NCBI GenBank assembly: GCA_938040725.1
Contig: CALHZX010000058.1
Location: forward strand, 4,843-68,842
DNA length: 64,000 nt
DNA from: an uncultured Actinomyces sp.
Lineage (GTDB): Bacteria; Actinomycetota; Actinomycetes; Actinomycetales; Actinomycetaceae
Direction: 5' to 3'
The stretch's first letter is position 1. Every line of letters begins with the position of its first letter. The notes beneath the pieces were generated by a model. The model was given only the letters and a program-made list of their open reading frames with translations, searched no databases and was not told where the DNA came from. Shown here piece after piece: positions 17,036 through 25,077 of the stretch. The translations under genes were made by a program, and so were the position numbers.

Positions 17036-18253
17036 TCACTCGCCAGCAGGCTCGACGGTCTGGCCGATCTCGGCCATCATCTCGACGAACCAGGGGGCGG
17101 AAATGTCGAAGGGCTTCCCGCCCGCGATGCGCGGGAACGGAATGGCCTTCAGGCGGTCACCGTCCTCCTCGTCGTGGCCGATAACGCCGGACTCGCCCTT
17201 GAAAGCGCACTCGACGGCGAGGTCGGTCATCGACTTGATGAGGCGCAGGTCGTCGGCGTTGGCACGCGAGGAACGCGAGAAGTAGCCGGACTTCTGGACC
17301 ATGACCTTCTCAGCGTCGATCTTCTCGGCGAACTGCTTGGCGAACCACTGGCCGGGGTTGATCGTGTCGAGCTTGACGTGGCCGAACGGGTCGCGCTGGA
17401 CCTCGCCGCCGGCAGCCTCGATCTCCGCGATGATCTCGGGGACGCCAGCGCCCTCGGACAGGAAGATGTTGACGTTGCCCTGCTCGTCCATGATGGCCTT
17501 GAGGCGCTTGGCCTCGGCATCCAGATCGATCTTCATCTCGGGCAGGAAGATGGCGTGGATGTCCCAACGCTCCTTCGACAGGCCGATCGAGGGCACCCAC
17601 TCCTGGGTCTTGAGCCACTCGTGGTAGCGCTGCGAACCGGCGGCCGTCAGCCAACCGCAGTGGCGGCCCATGATCTCGTGGATGATGAGCATGCGGGGGT
17701 TGGAGCGATGCTCACCGATGATGTTCTGGGAGTACTCGGAAACCTCTTCAGCGGCGGTCCAGGCGCCCAGGGACTGGCGGATCGGCACAACGTCGTTGTC
17801 GATCGTCTTGGGCAGGCCCACGACAGTCAGGTGGTAATCGTGCTCCTCCAGGTAGGCGGCCAGGTCGGCAGCCGTCGTGTTGGTGTCGTCGCCACCGATG
17901 GTGTGCAGGACGTCGACGCCGTCAGCGCGCAGCTGCTCGGCAGCCTTCTGCAGCGGGTCCTCATCCTCGGAGACGAGGCCGCGCTCGACCAGGTTCTTCT
18001 TGTTCGTCAGCTTGACACGGGAGTTACCGATCGGGGAGCCGCCGAAGCGGTGCAGGACGGCAGCGTGCTTGCGAGCTTCCTCGTCGACCAGCACGTAGTT
18101 GCCGGTGAGCAGGCCGTGGTAGCCGTTCTGGTAAGCGATGATCTCAACCGTGGGATCAATTTCGTTGTAGCGCTCGATGAGTCCACCGACAGCGGAGGAC
18201 AGGCACGGGGCGAAGCCACCTGCGGTCAGCAGGGCAACACGACGGACCGACAT
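17036..18253 (-). CDS. pfp: Pyrophosphate-dependent 6-phosphofructokinase
   Basis: 405 aa. Phosphorylates fructose 6-phosphate using PPi, reversibly. Family markers: LLTAGGFAPCLSSAVGGLIE at the N-terminus, HTIGGDDTNTTAADL (GGDD, where ATP-dependent enzymes have GGDG/GGDS), GLPKTIDNDVVP (PKTIDND typical of PPi enzymes) and EIMGRHCGWLTA. The open frame extends upstream, but ATG 18253 follows AAAGGTG and gives the family N-terminus. It precedes aroG by 10 nt; an erythrose 4-phosphate/PEP supply link is an inference. Confidence 0.93.
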   Translation of the reverse strand: MSVRRVALLTAGGFAPCLSSAVGGLIERYNEIDPTVEIIAYQNGYHGLLTGNYVLVDEEARKHAAVLHRFGGSPIGNSRVKLTNKKNLVERGLVSEDEDPLQKAAEQLRADGVDVLHTIGGDDTNTTAADLAAYLEEHDYHLTVVGLPKTIDNDVVPIRQSLGAWTAAEEVSEYSQNIIGEHRSNPRMLIIHEIMGRHCGWLTAAGSQRYHEWLKTQEWVPSIGLSKERWDIHAIFLPEMKIDLDAEAKRLKAIMDEQGNVNIFLSEGAGVPEIIAEIEAAGGEVQRDPFGHVKLDTINPGQWFAKQFAEKIDAEKVMVQKSGYFSRSSRANADDLRLIKSMTDLAVECAFKGESGVIGHDEEDGDRLKAIPFPRIAGGKPFDISAPWFVEMMAEIGQTVEPAGE

Positions 18254-18375
18254 GAATGTCACCTTTCTCAGGTTGGTTAGGTACGGCCCCGCGCGTGCAT
18301 GCACGCTCCACGTCACCCCGGCTGCCCAATGGGGCCACCTAGTGCGCGAAGGCGCGCGTGTGCAGGGCACAGTTC

Positions 18376-18381
18376 ATTCTA
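18376..18381 (-). promoter_or_regulatory. Candidate -10 of the pfp promoter
   Basis: TAGAAT reads on the minus strand at 18381-18376, giving a leader of roughly 115 nt to the pfp ATG. TTGGCG lies 19 nt upstream. The rest of the 214-nt plsC-pfp gap shows nothing clear. Confidence 0.35.
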
Positions 18382-18467
18382 CCCGGCCCACATCGCCTTT
18401 CGCCAAGGACACCCGTCCCACGAAACGCGAATGCGTGCCCCCATCGTGGGATGACGGGGAACAGCCA

Positions 18468-19280
18468 TTACCCCTTATCCGAGGCCTCCCGCTCCTCACT
18501 GCTCTCTTCCTCGGGGGCGGTGGGCACGGGGACATCGGGGGCGGTGCGCCCACCGGGTGCGGGACGACCGTTGGAGGGAACCGGTCCCTCGAAGGCGCCC
18601 TCTGCTGCCAGCTGCGCCTTGACGTCGGCGGCATACAGGTCCACGTACTCCTGCCCAGACAGGAGCATCAGGTTGTACATAATTTCGTCGGTGATGGCCC
18701 GCAGCACGTAGCGGTCCTTGTCGAGGCCACGGTAACGCGAGAAGTCCAGGGGCTCGCCGATCACCATGCCGATATTCGTACGGGACGGGATCCTTTGGCC
18801 GATCGGCTGCGCGGCATGGGTGCCGATCATCGCCACGGGGATAACGGGTGCGCCGGAGAGGAGGGCAAGGCGCGCGACGCCGGTCTTGCCGCGGTAGAGG
18901 CGCCCATCGGGGCTGCGCGTTCCTTCGGGGTAGATGCCGAAGAGTTCACCGTCACGCAGGCGCTTGAGTCCGGCGTTCAGAGCCGCCTCGGACGCGCGGC
19001 CACCGGTACGGTCGACGGGGATGGTGCCCACGGCACGCATAAACTCCTTCGTCATCCACCCTTTGAGACCGGTGCCCGTGAAGTAGTCGGCCTTGCCCAT
19101 AAAGACGACCTCACGGTCGAGCATCATCGGCAGGAACACCGAATCCCATACGGCATTGTGATTGGACGCGAGAATGGCGGGTCCTTCGGCAGGAATGTTC
19201 TCCTTGCCGCGGATCCACGGGTGATAGGCCGCCTTCAGAACGGGGCTGCCGGTCGCCTTAAGAGCCTGATAGAACGCCAC
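18468..19280 (-). CDS. plsC: 1-acyl-sn-glycerol-3-phosphate acyltransferase (PlsC family)
   Basis: 270 aa. Adds the second acyl chain in phosphatidic acid synthesis at the membrane. Motif I is HNAVWD (HX4D), motif III is FGIYPEGTRSPDGRLYRGKTG (EGTR), and PVIPVAMIGTH follows. The C-terminus has a Pro/Glu-rich tail ending EEESSEEREASDKG. GTG 19280 is chosen since AGGAG stands 5 nt ahead; the open frame continues 92 codons upstream without homology. The acceptor could also be another polyol phosphate. Rv2182c holds the equivalent place in M. tuberculosis. Confidence 0.88.
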   Translation of the reverse strand: MAFYQALKATGSPVLKAAYHPWIRGKENIPAEGPAILASNHNAVWDSVFLPMMLDREVVFMGKADYFTGTGLKGWMTKEFMRAVGTIPVDRTGGRASEAALNAGLKRLRDGELFGIYPEGTRSPDGRLYRGKTGVARLALLSGAPVIPVAMIGTHAAQPIGQRIPSRTNIGMVIGEPLDFSRYRGLDKDRYVLRAITDEIMYNLMLLSGQEYVDLYAADVKAQLAAEGAFEGPVPSNGRPAPGGRTAPDVPVPTAPEEESSEEREASDKG

Positions 19281-19325
19281 TGTCACTCCTGAAGTCTCGA
19301 CGGGCGCGCAAGCGCGCGAACGAAT

Positions 19326-19338
19326 TAGTATCAACTGT
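19326..19338 (+). promoter_or_regulatory. Leaderless-type -10 element of the DEDDh nuclease gene
   Basis: TAGTAT (19326-19331) stands 7 nt before ATG 19339, with no ribosome site. Confidence 0.45.
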
Positions 19339-21072
19339 ATGACGAAACAGACTCCCGTGCGCGATTGTGGGGAAACCATAACGCCCGGTGAGTCGGCCCG
19401 TCCTTTCGCCCGATCAGTGGTGTCGCAGGCCCTGTCCCGAGCCTCATCGGTGGAGCTACAGCCCAGCCTGGATGCGGTTGGGACCCCGGCCTCGGGCGGA
19501 CGCTGGGTGGTTGTCGACCTGGAAACGACGGGGCTCGGAGCTGGCGCGGAAATCACTGAGATCGGTGCAGTGTGTGTTCAAGACGGTGCCATCATTGACG
19601 AGTTTTCTTCGCTCGTAAAGCCCTCGCGCCCCATTCCGCCATTCATCACGTCGCTCACGGGGATTACGCCGGCGATGGTCGCGAACGCCGACCCGATCGC
19701 CTCGGTGCTAGAGCGTTTCATGGACTGGTCTGGCCTCGGCACGAAGACAGGCCCGGTCCTCGTCGCTCACAATGCCTCCTTCGACGTGGGGTTCTTGCGC
19801 CGAGCAGCCCGCGCCTCCTCCCTCACGTGGCCTCGTGTCCGCGTTGTTGACACGCTGGCTCTCGCGCGCCTCGCATTGCCCCGCCCGCTCGTGCGTAATC
19901 ACAAGCTTGGCACGATCGCCTCGTACTTCGGTACCGCCACCGTCCCCGAGCACCGCGCGCTCGGAGATGCACGCGCAACCGCTGAAATCCTCCTGGGATT
20001 CATCGACCTGCTCGCAGGGGCGGGCGCCACCGACGTCGAGGACCTCCTTGTTCTCACCGAACAAGCACCCGCGCGCCGCCCCTCCACTCCATCCTTCGTC
20101 GCGGACTTACCCACCTCCCCGGGGGTTTATCACTTCATCGATACGGCGGGCGACACGCTCTACGTGGGGTCGGCCTCGTCCCTGCGCTCGCGCGTCGGCA
20201 GCTACTACACGAAGGCGGAGAAGCGCCCGAAGGTTCAGCGCATGGTGTCCCTGGCCGCGGGCGTGCGTCCCTATCCCACCGCCTCCATTCTCGAGGCGCG
20301 GATCCGGGAACTGCGTGATATCAGGGAACTGGCACCGCCCTACAATTCAGCATCGACGCGTCAGGGATCTCAGCACTGGGTCATCGCCGAGGCCGACCAA
20401 CCTCGCGTGGTACCATCCGTCACGCTCGATGAGCTACCGTGCGCCCTCGGTCCCTTCGGCACGCGCGCGCACGCCCTGCGGGCAGCGGGAGCGATCGAGC
20501 GCGTCTTAGCCGAGGCCACTGCCAACGACAGGCCGGAGCTCCTTCTCGAGGCCGTGGCCGCATCTACGCTGGCCGTTCCACACGCGCTCACCGCGCTCAT
20601 GGAGAGGCTATCCTCCCAGGGACTATTTGAACCCGCTGCGGCCGCTCGCGACGACCTGAGCGCCTATATGACGGGCGTCGAACGCGCGACGATGCGACCG
20701 ATCCTGGCAGCACCGCGCATCGTGTGGGGATCACGCCGAGACGGGGGCGAGCCAGGCTGGATCCTGCACGTTGCCTCCCACGGCCGCCACCTCAGTTCCG
20801 TCGTCATTCCGCCGCACACCGACCCATCCCCGTGGATCGACGTTCTCACGTCCACAACGCCCGTCGAAACGGACGGCGTCGCTGCCAGCTGCGCGTCGTG
20901 GGCGGAAACAGCACTGCTGTGCGCCGAGCTGGGCCGCGAGGGAACGCGCCTCGTCGAATGGAAAGGCCCCCTCCCCTGGGCACAGCCAACGGCCAGCCCG
21001 CAAGGCGACGGGCGGCTGCGCGAGCTCCTGGCCCACGCAACCGCCCAGCGTCGTATCGACCCGCGCACGTAG
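19339..21072 (+). CDS. DEDDh 3'-5' exonuclease fused to a UvrC-type GIY-YIG domain
   Basis: 577 aa. Residues ~54-220 are a DnaQ-like exonuclease: WVVVDLETTGL (D, E), HNASFDVGFL (D), HRALGDARAT (H, D). After a linker, residues ~255-345 form a GIY-YIG nuclease: SPGVYHFIDTAGDTLYVGS, SLRSRVGSYYT, and EARIRELRDIRELAPPYN. The C-terminal ~230 residues have no domain I can name. This architecture is common in actinobacteria (M. tuberculosis Rv2191, also next to trpD) and resembles Cho, a second nucleotide-excision incision enzyme. The DNA-repair role is inferred from that family. Confidence 0.9.
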   Translation: MTKQTPVRDCGETITPGESARPFARSVVSQALSRASSVELQPSLDAVGTPASGGRWVVVDLETTGLGAGAEITEIGAVCVQDGAIIDEFSSLVKPSRPIPPFITSLTGITPAMVANADPIASVLERFMDWSGLGTKTGPVLVAHNASFDVGFLRRAARASSLTWPRVRVVDTLALARLALPRPLVRNHKLGTIASYFGTATVPEHRALGDARATAEILLGFIDLLAGAGATDVEDLLVLTEQAPARRPSTPSFVADLPTSPGVYHFIDTAGDTLYVGSASSLRSRVGSYYTKAEKRPKVQRMVSLAAGVRPYPTASILEARIRELRDIRELAPPYNSASTRQGSQHWVIAEADQPRVVPSVTLDELPCALGPFGTRAHALRAAGAIERVLAEATANDRPELLLEAVAASTLAVPHALTALMERLSSQGLFEPAAAARDDLSAYMTGVERATMRPILAAPRIVWGSRRDGGEPGWILHVASHGRHLSSVVIPPHTDPSPWIDVLTSTTPVETDGVAASCASWAETALLCAELGREGTRLVEWKGPLPWAQPTASPQGDGRLRELLAHATAQRRIDPRT

Positions 21073-21099
21073 GGCGGGTATCGCTCCTATGCGTTGTTC

Positions 21100-22155
21100 C
21101 TACGCGTTCGAGGCTGCTACCCACCGGTCGATGAGTCGGGCACCCGAGCCATCGGCCAGCGCACCCAGGGCGCGCCCGACGGCACCGCGCATACGCTCGG
21201 CAAAGTCGGCCTGGGTCACCGGGTTTTCCAGGCCCTCCCACGCCAGGATGCCGGCACCAACGTTGAGGGCGACTGCATCGCGGACTGCATCCGCTCCGCC
21301 GCCCGAGAGCACATCGCGGGCAACGGCCGCGTTCTCGGCCGCCTCACCGCCGGCCAAATCCTCAATCGAGGAGGCAGCCATGCCCAAGGACTCACGGGCA
21401 TCGAACTCTGTCGGAGTCACGGATCCGCCCGACACAATCCACACCTGGTTCGCGTCGCTGGTCGTCAGCTCATCGAGACCCGTGTTCGCACCGCGGAAGA
21501 CGAGCGCGCTCAGTCCGCGCGAGGCGTACACGCCCGCCATCAGGCGCGCGTTCTCCTCACGCGACGCGCCGATCGCGCACGCCTGCACGCGCGCCGGATT
21601 CGTCAGCGGCCCCAGGACGTTGAAGGCCGTGGGGAAACCGAGCGCGCGGCGCACGGGGGCGGCAAAACGCATCGACGGGTGCATCTTATTGGCGAACAGG
21701 AACGCGATGCCCACCTCATCGAAGACACGGCGCAGAGTATCGGCGTCGAGGTCGAGGTTGACACCGAGCGCCTCAATAACGTCCGCGGAACCCGACTTCG
21801 ACGTCGACGCACGGTTGCCGTGCTTGACGAGCGGGATACCCATCGCGGCGAGCACAATGGCAGACATCATCGAAATGTTAACGGTGTTGTACCCGTCGCC
21901 GCCCGTGCCCACGATGTCGAGCGCGCGGCTGGGCAGGTCGACGTGCGCCGCGTGATCCTGCATGCCATCGGCGAGGCCGTGGATCTCGTCAACCGTGGCG
22001 CCCTTCATGGCCATGGCGGTCAGGAAAGAGGCAAGACGCGCCTCTCCGAGCTCGCCGCTCATCACCTGATCCATCAGCCAGTACGACTGACCGTAATCGA
22101 GGCTCTCCCCCGCGGTCAGCGCGGCAATGATCGGCGCCCACTCCTGAGCGGCCAT
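21100..22155 (-). CDS. trpD: Anthranilate phosphoribosyltransferase
   Basis: 351 aa. Transfers phosphoribose to anthranilate in tryptophan synthesis. Signatures: DIVGTGGDGYNTVNISMMSA (PRPP site), KHGNRASTSKSGSADVIEALG, and RFAAPVRRALGFPTAFNVLGPLTNPA. The start overlaps the stop of the upstream receiver-like gene as TGATG; ATG 22155 has GGAG at a better spacing than GTG 22158. No other trp gene lies in the window. Convergent with the DEDDh nuclease gene, as in M. tuberculosis (Rv2191/Rv2192c). Confidence 0.96.
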   Translation of the reverse strand: MAAQEWAPIIAALTAGESLDYGQSYWLMDQVMSGELGEARLASFLTAMAMKGATVDEIHGLADGMQDHAAHVDLPSRALDIVGTGGDGYNTVNISMMSAIVLAAMGIPLVKHGNRASTSKSGSADVIEALGVNLDLDADTLRRVFDEVGIAFLFANKMHPSMRFAAPVRRALGFPTAFNVLGPLTNPARVQACAIGASREENARLMAGVYASRGLSALVFRGANTGLDELTTSDANQVWIVSGGSVTPTEFDARESLGMAASSIEDLAGGEAAENAAVARDVLSGGGADAVRDAVALNVGAGILAWEGLENPVTQADFAERMRGAVGRALGALADGSGARLIDRWVAASNA

Positions 22156-22547
22156 CACTTGGCTCCGAGCAGCACGTCAGCGACGGTCTCCTGCAGGATG
22201 ATCGGGTCGATCGGATCGGCCACGACCGCCGCAGCTCCGGCCCACGTCGCCAGCCATTCGTCCTGCGGGCGAGCCGTCAGGAACACGATCGGGGGAACGC
22301 CGTCACGGGTCTCACGCAGATCCTGGGCGACAGACATGCCACCCTCCTTCTTCGTCTCAGCATCGAGAATCAGCATCGCGAAATCCTGCTGATCGAAAGC
22401 GTCACGAACGCCGAAAGCCGTGGCGGCCTCCACCCATTCGATGCGGGGCGTGTCCTTGGAAGCACGCAGTCCGACGCCGTTGATGACAGCTTCACGCTTG
22501 TCCTTATCGTCGCTGAAAACCAGGATTTGAACGGTTTCTTCACTCAT
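22155..22547 (-). CDS. Receiver-domain-like protein without output domain
   Basis: 130 aa. CheY-like fold: QILVFSDDKDKREAV gives the acidic pair, FAMLILDAETKKEGG the candidate phospho-acceptor Asp, and PPIVFLTARPQDE the Thr. Where receivers carry a conserved Lys-Pro, this protein has VVADPIDP, so the Lys is replaced. No DNA-binding or enzymatic domain follows. ATG 22547 with AAGGAG is chosen; upstream residues are not conserved in character. Coupled to trpD by a TGATG overlap. It may be a phosphorylation-independent switch or structural partner. Confidence 0.75.
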   Translation of the reverse strand: MSEETVQILVFSDDKDKREAVINGVGLRASKDTPRIEWVEAATAFGVRDAFDQQDFAMLILDAETKKEGGMSVAQDLRETRDGVPPIVFLTARPQDEWLATWAGAAAVVADPIDPIILQETVADVLLGAK

Positions 22548-22602
22548 GGAATCTCCTTGCGTATGTCGGCCAATTCGACGCGATGGCCCCATTCTAACGG
22601 GT

Positions 22603-22635
22603 AGCGGGCGGCTCCCACACTGGGAGCCGCCCGCT
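22603..22635. terminator. Terminator hairpin upstream of the FKBP gene end/receiver gene start
   Basis: A perfect 15-bp stem (AGCGGGCGGCTCCCA with its complement) closes on a 3-nt loop. It stands past the FKBP lipoprotein stop (22661). Just beyond it, TAGAAT on the minus strand (22596-22591) could be the -10 for the receiver-trpD unit. Confidence 0.85.
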
Positions 22636-22660
22636 TATGTTCACCTGAGTCGGCGTACGG

Positions 22661-23650
22661 TCACTGCATCGAGGACGTGCCGACGATGTCGACGACCATC
22701 ACGTTCGCCTGAGCCGGGGTACCCGATTGCGCTTGCGAAGCCGGGATCGGGACAACAAGGAGGATACGGGAGCCAACAGTGTAACCGGCCAGACCCGCGT
22801 TCGTCACGGCTTCCTCGACGGGTGCTTGACTCCAGCTGGACTGAGTCTGTCCGCTCGCTCCGAAGCCACCAGCAACCGCCTTGTACAGGAATGATTCTCC
22901 GTCTGCGAGTTCCTCGCCCGAGCCCTTGTAGATCGTGTAGATCTTCCGCTCGGTGGGCGCGGCAACGCTCTCATCGATCACCAGGGTCGGCTCGACACCG
23001 GGATCACCGGTCACGGTCACACCGGCGGGCAGCTCCTCGCCGGTCGCCGTTGCGCCACTCAGAACCGACTCGTCGGCCAGGTTCTCGGTGGCGACGCCCA
23101 CGATGTCCACGACGAACACGAGGGTCGAGTTCGCGGGAATATCGCCAGCGGCCTGGCTACCGTAGCCCAAAGAGGCAGGAATGACGAGCTCGACGCGGTC
23201 ACCCACGTGCGTGTGGGCCAGGCCGTAGCCCCAACCCTTGACGACCCGGTCGAGCGAGAAATCGATAGGCTGTCCCTTCTTGAAGGACGAATCGAAAACG
23301 GTGCCGTTCCACAGGGCGCCCACGTAGTTCGCCCTGATTTTTACACCCGGGCACACAAGCGCACCATCGCCCTGCTTGAGGGTCTTGACGAGGACCTTGT
23401 CGGTCGGCTCGCTTCCCTTGCCAGCGGCGATCACGGGGGTGTCATCACCGGAGATCGACGGGAAGTTTCCCTTGCCGCTGCGGTCGACGTTCGCGTTCTG
23501 GTCAGCGGAGTCGTCCGTCGAACAGGCGGAGTAGTCGATCTCCGCGGGAGCGGGAGACGAAGACGACGAAGCATCGGTGCAAGCCGCGAGCCCGAGAACG
23601 AGGGCGGCGGCGCCGACGAGGGCGCCGAAACGACGCAGGGAGGACATCAT
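22661..23650 (-). CDS. FKBP-type peptidyl-prolyl isomerase lipoprotein with two FKBP-like halves
   Basis: 329 aa. An N-terminal signal with lipobox (ALVLGLAAC, Cys about 25) predicts a membrane-anchored lipoprotein outside the cell. A Ser/Pro linker follows. The first FKBP domain (about 105-205) is complete: ANYVGALWNGTVFDSSFKKG, FSLDRVVKGWGYGL, GDRVELVIPASLGYG, STLVFVVDIVGV. The second half (about 230-329) keeps only the later strands (VGSRILLVVPIP, NVMVVDIVG) and looks degenerate. It probably folds exported proteins. ATG 23650 directly precedes a second ATG; the frame upstream has no signal-like sequence. Confidence 0.9.
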   Translation of the reverse strand: MMSSLRRFGALVGAAALVLGLAACTDASSSSSPAPAEIDYSACSTDDSADQNANVDRSGKGNFPSISGDDTPVIAAGKGSEPTDKVLVKTLKQGDGALVCPGVKIRANYVGALWNGTVFDSSFKKGQPIDFSLDRVVKGWGYGLAHTHVGDRVELVIPASLGYGSQAAGDIPANSTLVFVVDIVGVATENLADESVLSGATATGEELPAGVTVTGDPGVEPTLVIDESVAAPTERKIYTIYKGSGEELADGESFLYKAVAGGFGASGQTQSSWSQAPVEEAVTNAGLAGYTVGSRILLVVPIPASQAQSGTPAQANVMVVDIVGTSSMQ

Positions 23651-23669
23651 GGAATGGTGTTCTTTCGGC

Positions 23670-24023
23670 TCAGTGGAAGGACTCGCCGCAGGCGCAGGTG
23701 TTCTGGGCGTTCGGGTTATCGATCGTGAAGCCCTGACGCTCGATGGTGTCGGCGAAGTCAATCGTGGCGCCGCTCAGGTAGGGCACGCTCATGCGATCGA
23801 CGACGACCTCAACGCCATCGAAGGAACGAATCGCGTCGCCGTCGAGCGTGCGATCGTCGAAGTACAGCTGGTAGATGAGGCCTGAGCAGCCACCGGGCTG
23901 AACGGCGATGCGCAGGCGCAGGTCGTCGCGGCCCTCCTGCTCGAGGAGGCTCTTTACCTTCGCAGCTGCGACGTCGGTGAGGATAACCTCGTGGGTGGGA
24001 GCCTGAGTTGCGGACTCGGACAT
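23670..24023 (-). CDS. erpA: A-type iron-sulfur cluster carrier (HesB/IscA/ErpA family)
   Basis: 117 aa. Carries or inserts Fe-S clusters in apo-proteins. The three ligand cysteines are in PGGCSGLIYQL (one) and NTCACGESF (two, CxC). The fold signature LTDVAAAKVKSLLEQEG precedes them. AAGGAG stands just ahead of ATG 24023. It runs into the FKBP lipoprotein gene with a 19-nt gap, so they may share a transcript. The symbol is by family similarity. Confidence 0.92.
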   Translation of the reverse strand: MSESATQAPTHEVILTDVAAAKVKSLLEQEGRDDLRLRIAVQPGGCSGLIYQLYFDDRTLDGDAIRSFDGVEVVVDRMSVPYLSGATIDFADTIERQGFTIDNPNAQNTCACGESFH

Positions 24024-24108
24024 GATGCTCCTTTTCGTAATGGATAGACGTATTCGCTTGACACACTACTCCCCCGCCGGGACGACGCGCCACGGCTGGG
24101 GTGCGCGC

Positions 24109-25077
24109 TCAGCGTAACCAGGTACGAGCGACGCGGCGTCCGGCGTCTTCAAGCGTGACGGATTCGTCCGTCTCGAACACACCGTGAAGCCCCCACTCGG
24201 CCTTCTCAAAGTGCGAGAGGCTGGACCTACGGGTGATGGCGACGACGGGCAGGGCATGCGCTGCAGCGGCACTCGTCACGCGCTCGAGCGTGGACTCGGC
24301 GAGCAGCGGAGAGGACAGCTCGGGTTCGGCGACGACCACGAGGTCGGAGCCTTCCATGATGTCGTCTAGATCGAGCAACTGGGACAACAGATCACCGGTG
24401 GAGACAATGCGCCCACCAATCGCAGCAATGACGGCACCCACGCCGCCGCCGGCGCCAGAACCGCGCAGGCGCGCCGGGTGAACGTCCTGGCCCTCTAAAA
24501 GCTGGCGTCGTCCCAGCGGTCGGTGCGCACACGCCTGCGTGAGACCGGCGGTGAGAGCGGTGTCCTGGGCTTCGATCGGCTCCAGATCAGGAGCAACGGC
24601 GAGGACCGAGTCGAGGCCCAGCAGCGGGCGCGCGGTGGACGCCGCGCACACAAGATCGACGCCTGCATCAGCGATGAGGCCCTGGGCGTGCGTCAGCGCA
24701 TCGGCGAGCACCTCGGGCTGCCTCGGGTCAATGTGCGGGGCACCCAGGAGGCCCTCCAGGAAACCGACGCCGCAATCGGGAGAGGAATTGTGCCCGCCTT
24801 CGACGATCACGGTGCCGCCGTCGCCGAGCGAGTCCGCCACGCGTTCGCCTGCCTCGCGCGACGAGGAAGCATCAGTGGGCACGCGCACGAACGAGGCCTG
24901 GGAGCGCAGCCCGGCCACGGCCTCGTCGAAGGTGGGTCCGGTTCCGAACGGAACCGTGACGACTGTGGGCTCCGAAGTGCCGGCTACGACGCCCCGACGG
25001 ATGGCGTCGAGTGCCTCGCCGGTCGGCGAGGCGGGAATACCCCCGTCCCACCGACCGGCGACAACAACACGACTCAC
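24109..25077 (-). CDS. Glycerate kinase family protein
   Basis: 322 aa. Similar to the GarK/GlxK glycerate kinases, which phosphorylate D-glycerate with ATP. The best markers are the central glycine-rich RGSGAGGGVGAVIAAIGGRI, the following STGDLLSQLLDLDDIMEGSDLVVVAEPEL, and the early VVVAGRWDGGIPASPTGEALDAI. It is about 50-60 residues shorter than typical members, and the expected GEGxxDxQT-like loop is altered to AEPELSSPLL, so activity is uncertain. GTG start overlaps the M20 peptidase stop by 4 nt. Confidence 0.75.
   Translation of the reverse strand: MSRVVVAGRWDGGIPASPTGEALDAIRRGVVAGTSEPTVVTVPFGTGPTFDEAVAGLRSQASFVRVPTDASSSREAGERVADSLGDGGTVIVEGGHNSSPDCGVGFLEGLLGAPHIDPRQPEVLADALTHAQGLIADAGVDLVCAASTARPLLGLDSVLAVAPDLEPIEAQDTALTAGLTQACAHRPLGRRQLLEGQDVHPARLRGSGAGGGVGAVIAAIGGRIVSTGDLLSQLLDLDDIMEGSDLVVVAEPELSSPLLAESTLERVTSAAAAHALPVVAITRRSSLSHFEKAEWGLHGVFETDESVTLEDAGRRVARTWLR

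Noticed and set aside
22595..23184. Plus-strand 212-codon frame across the FKBP gene
   Set aside because: It is antisense to the FKBP lipoprotein, Arg/Pro/Ser-rich, and covers the terminator hairpin at its start.
24058..24063. TTGACA on the plus strand as a promoter
   Set aside because: No plus-strand gene follows and no -10 partner lies at 16-19 nt; the site is discussed only as the minus-strand 11-mer.
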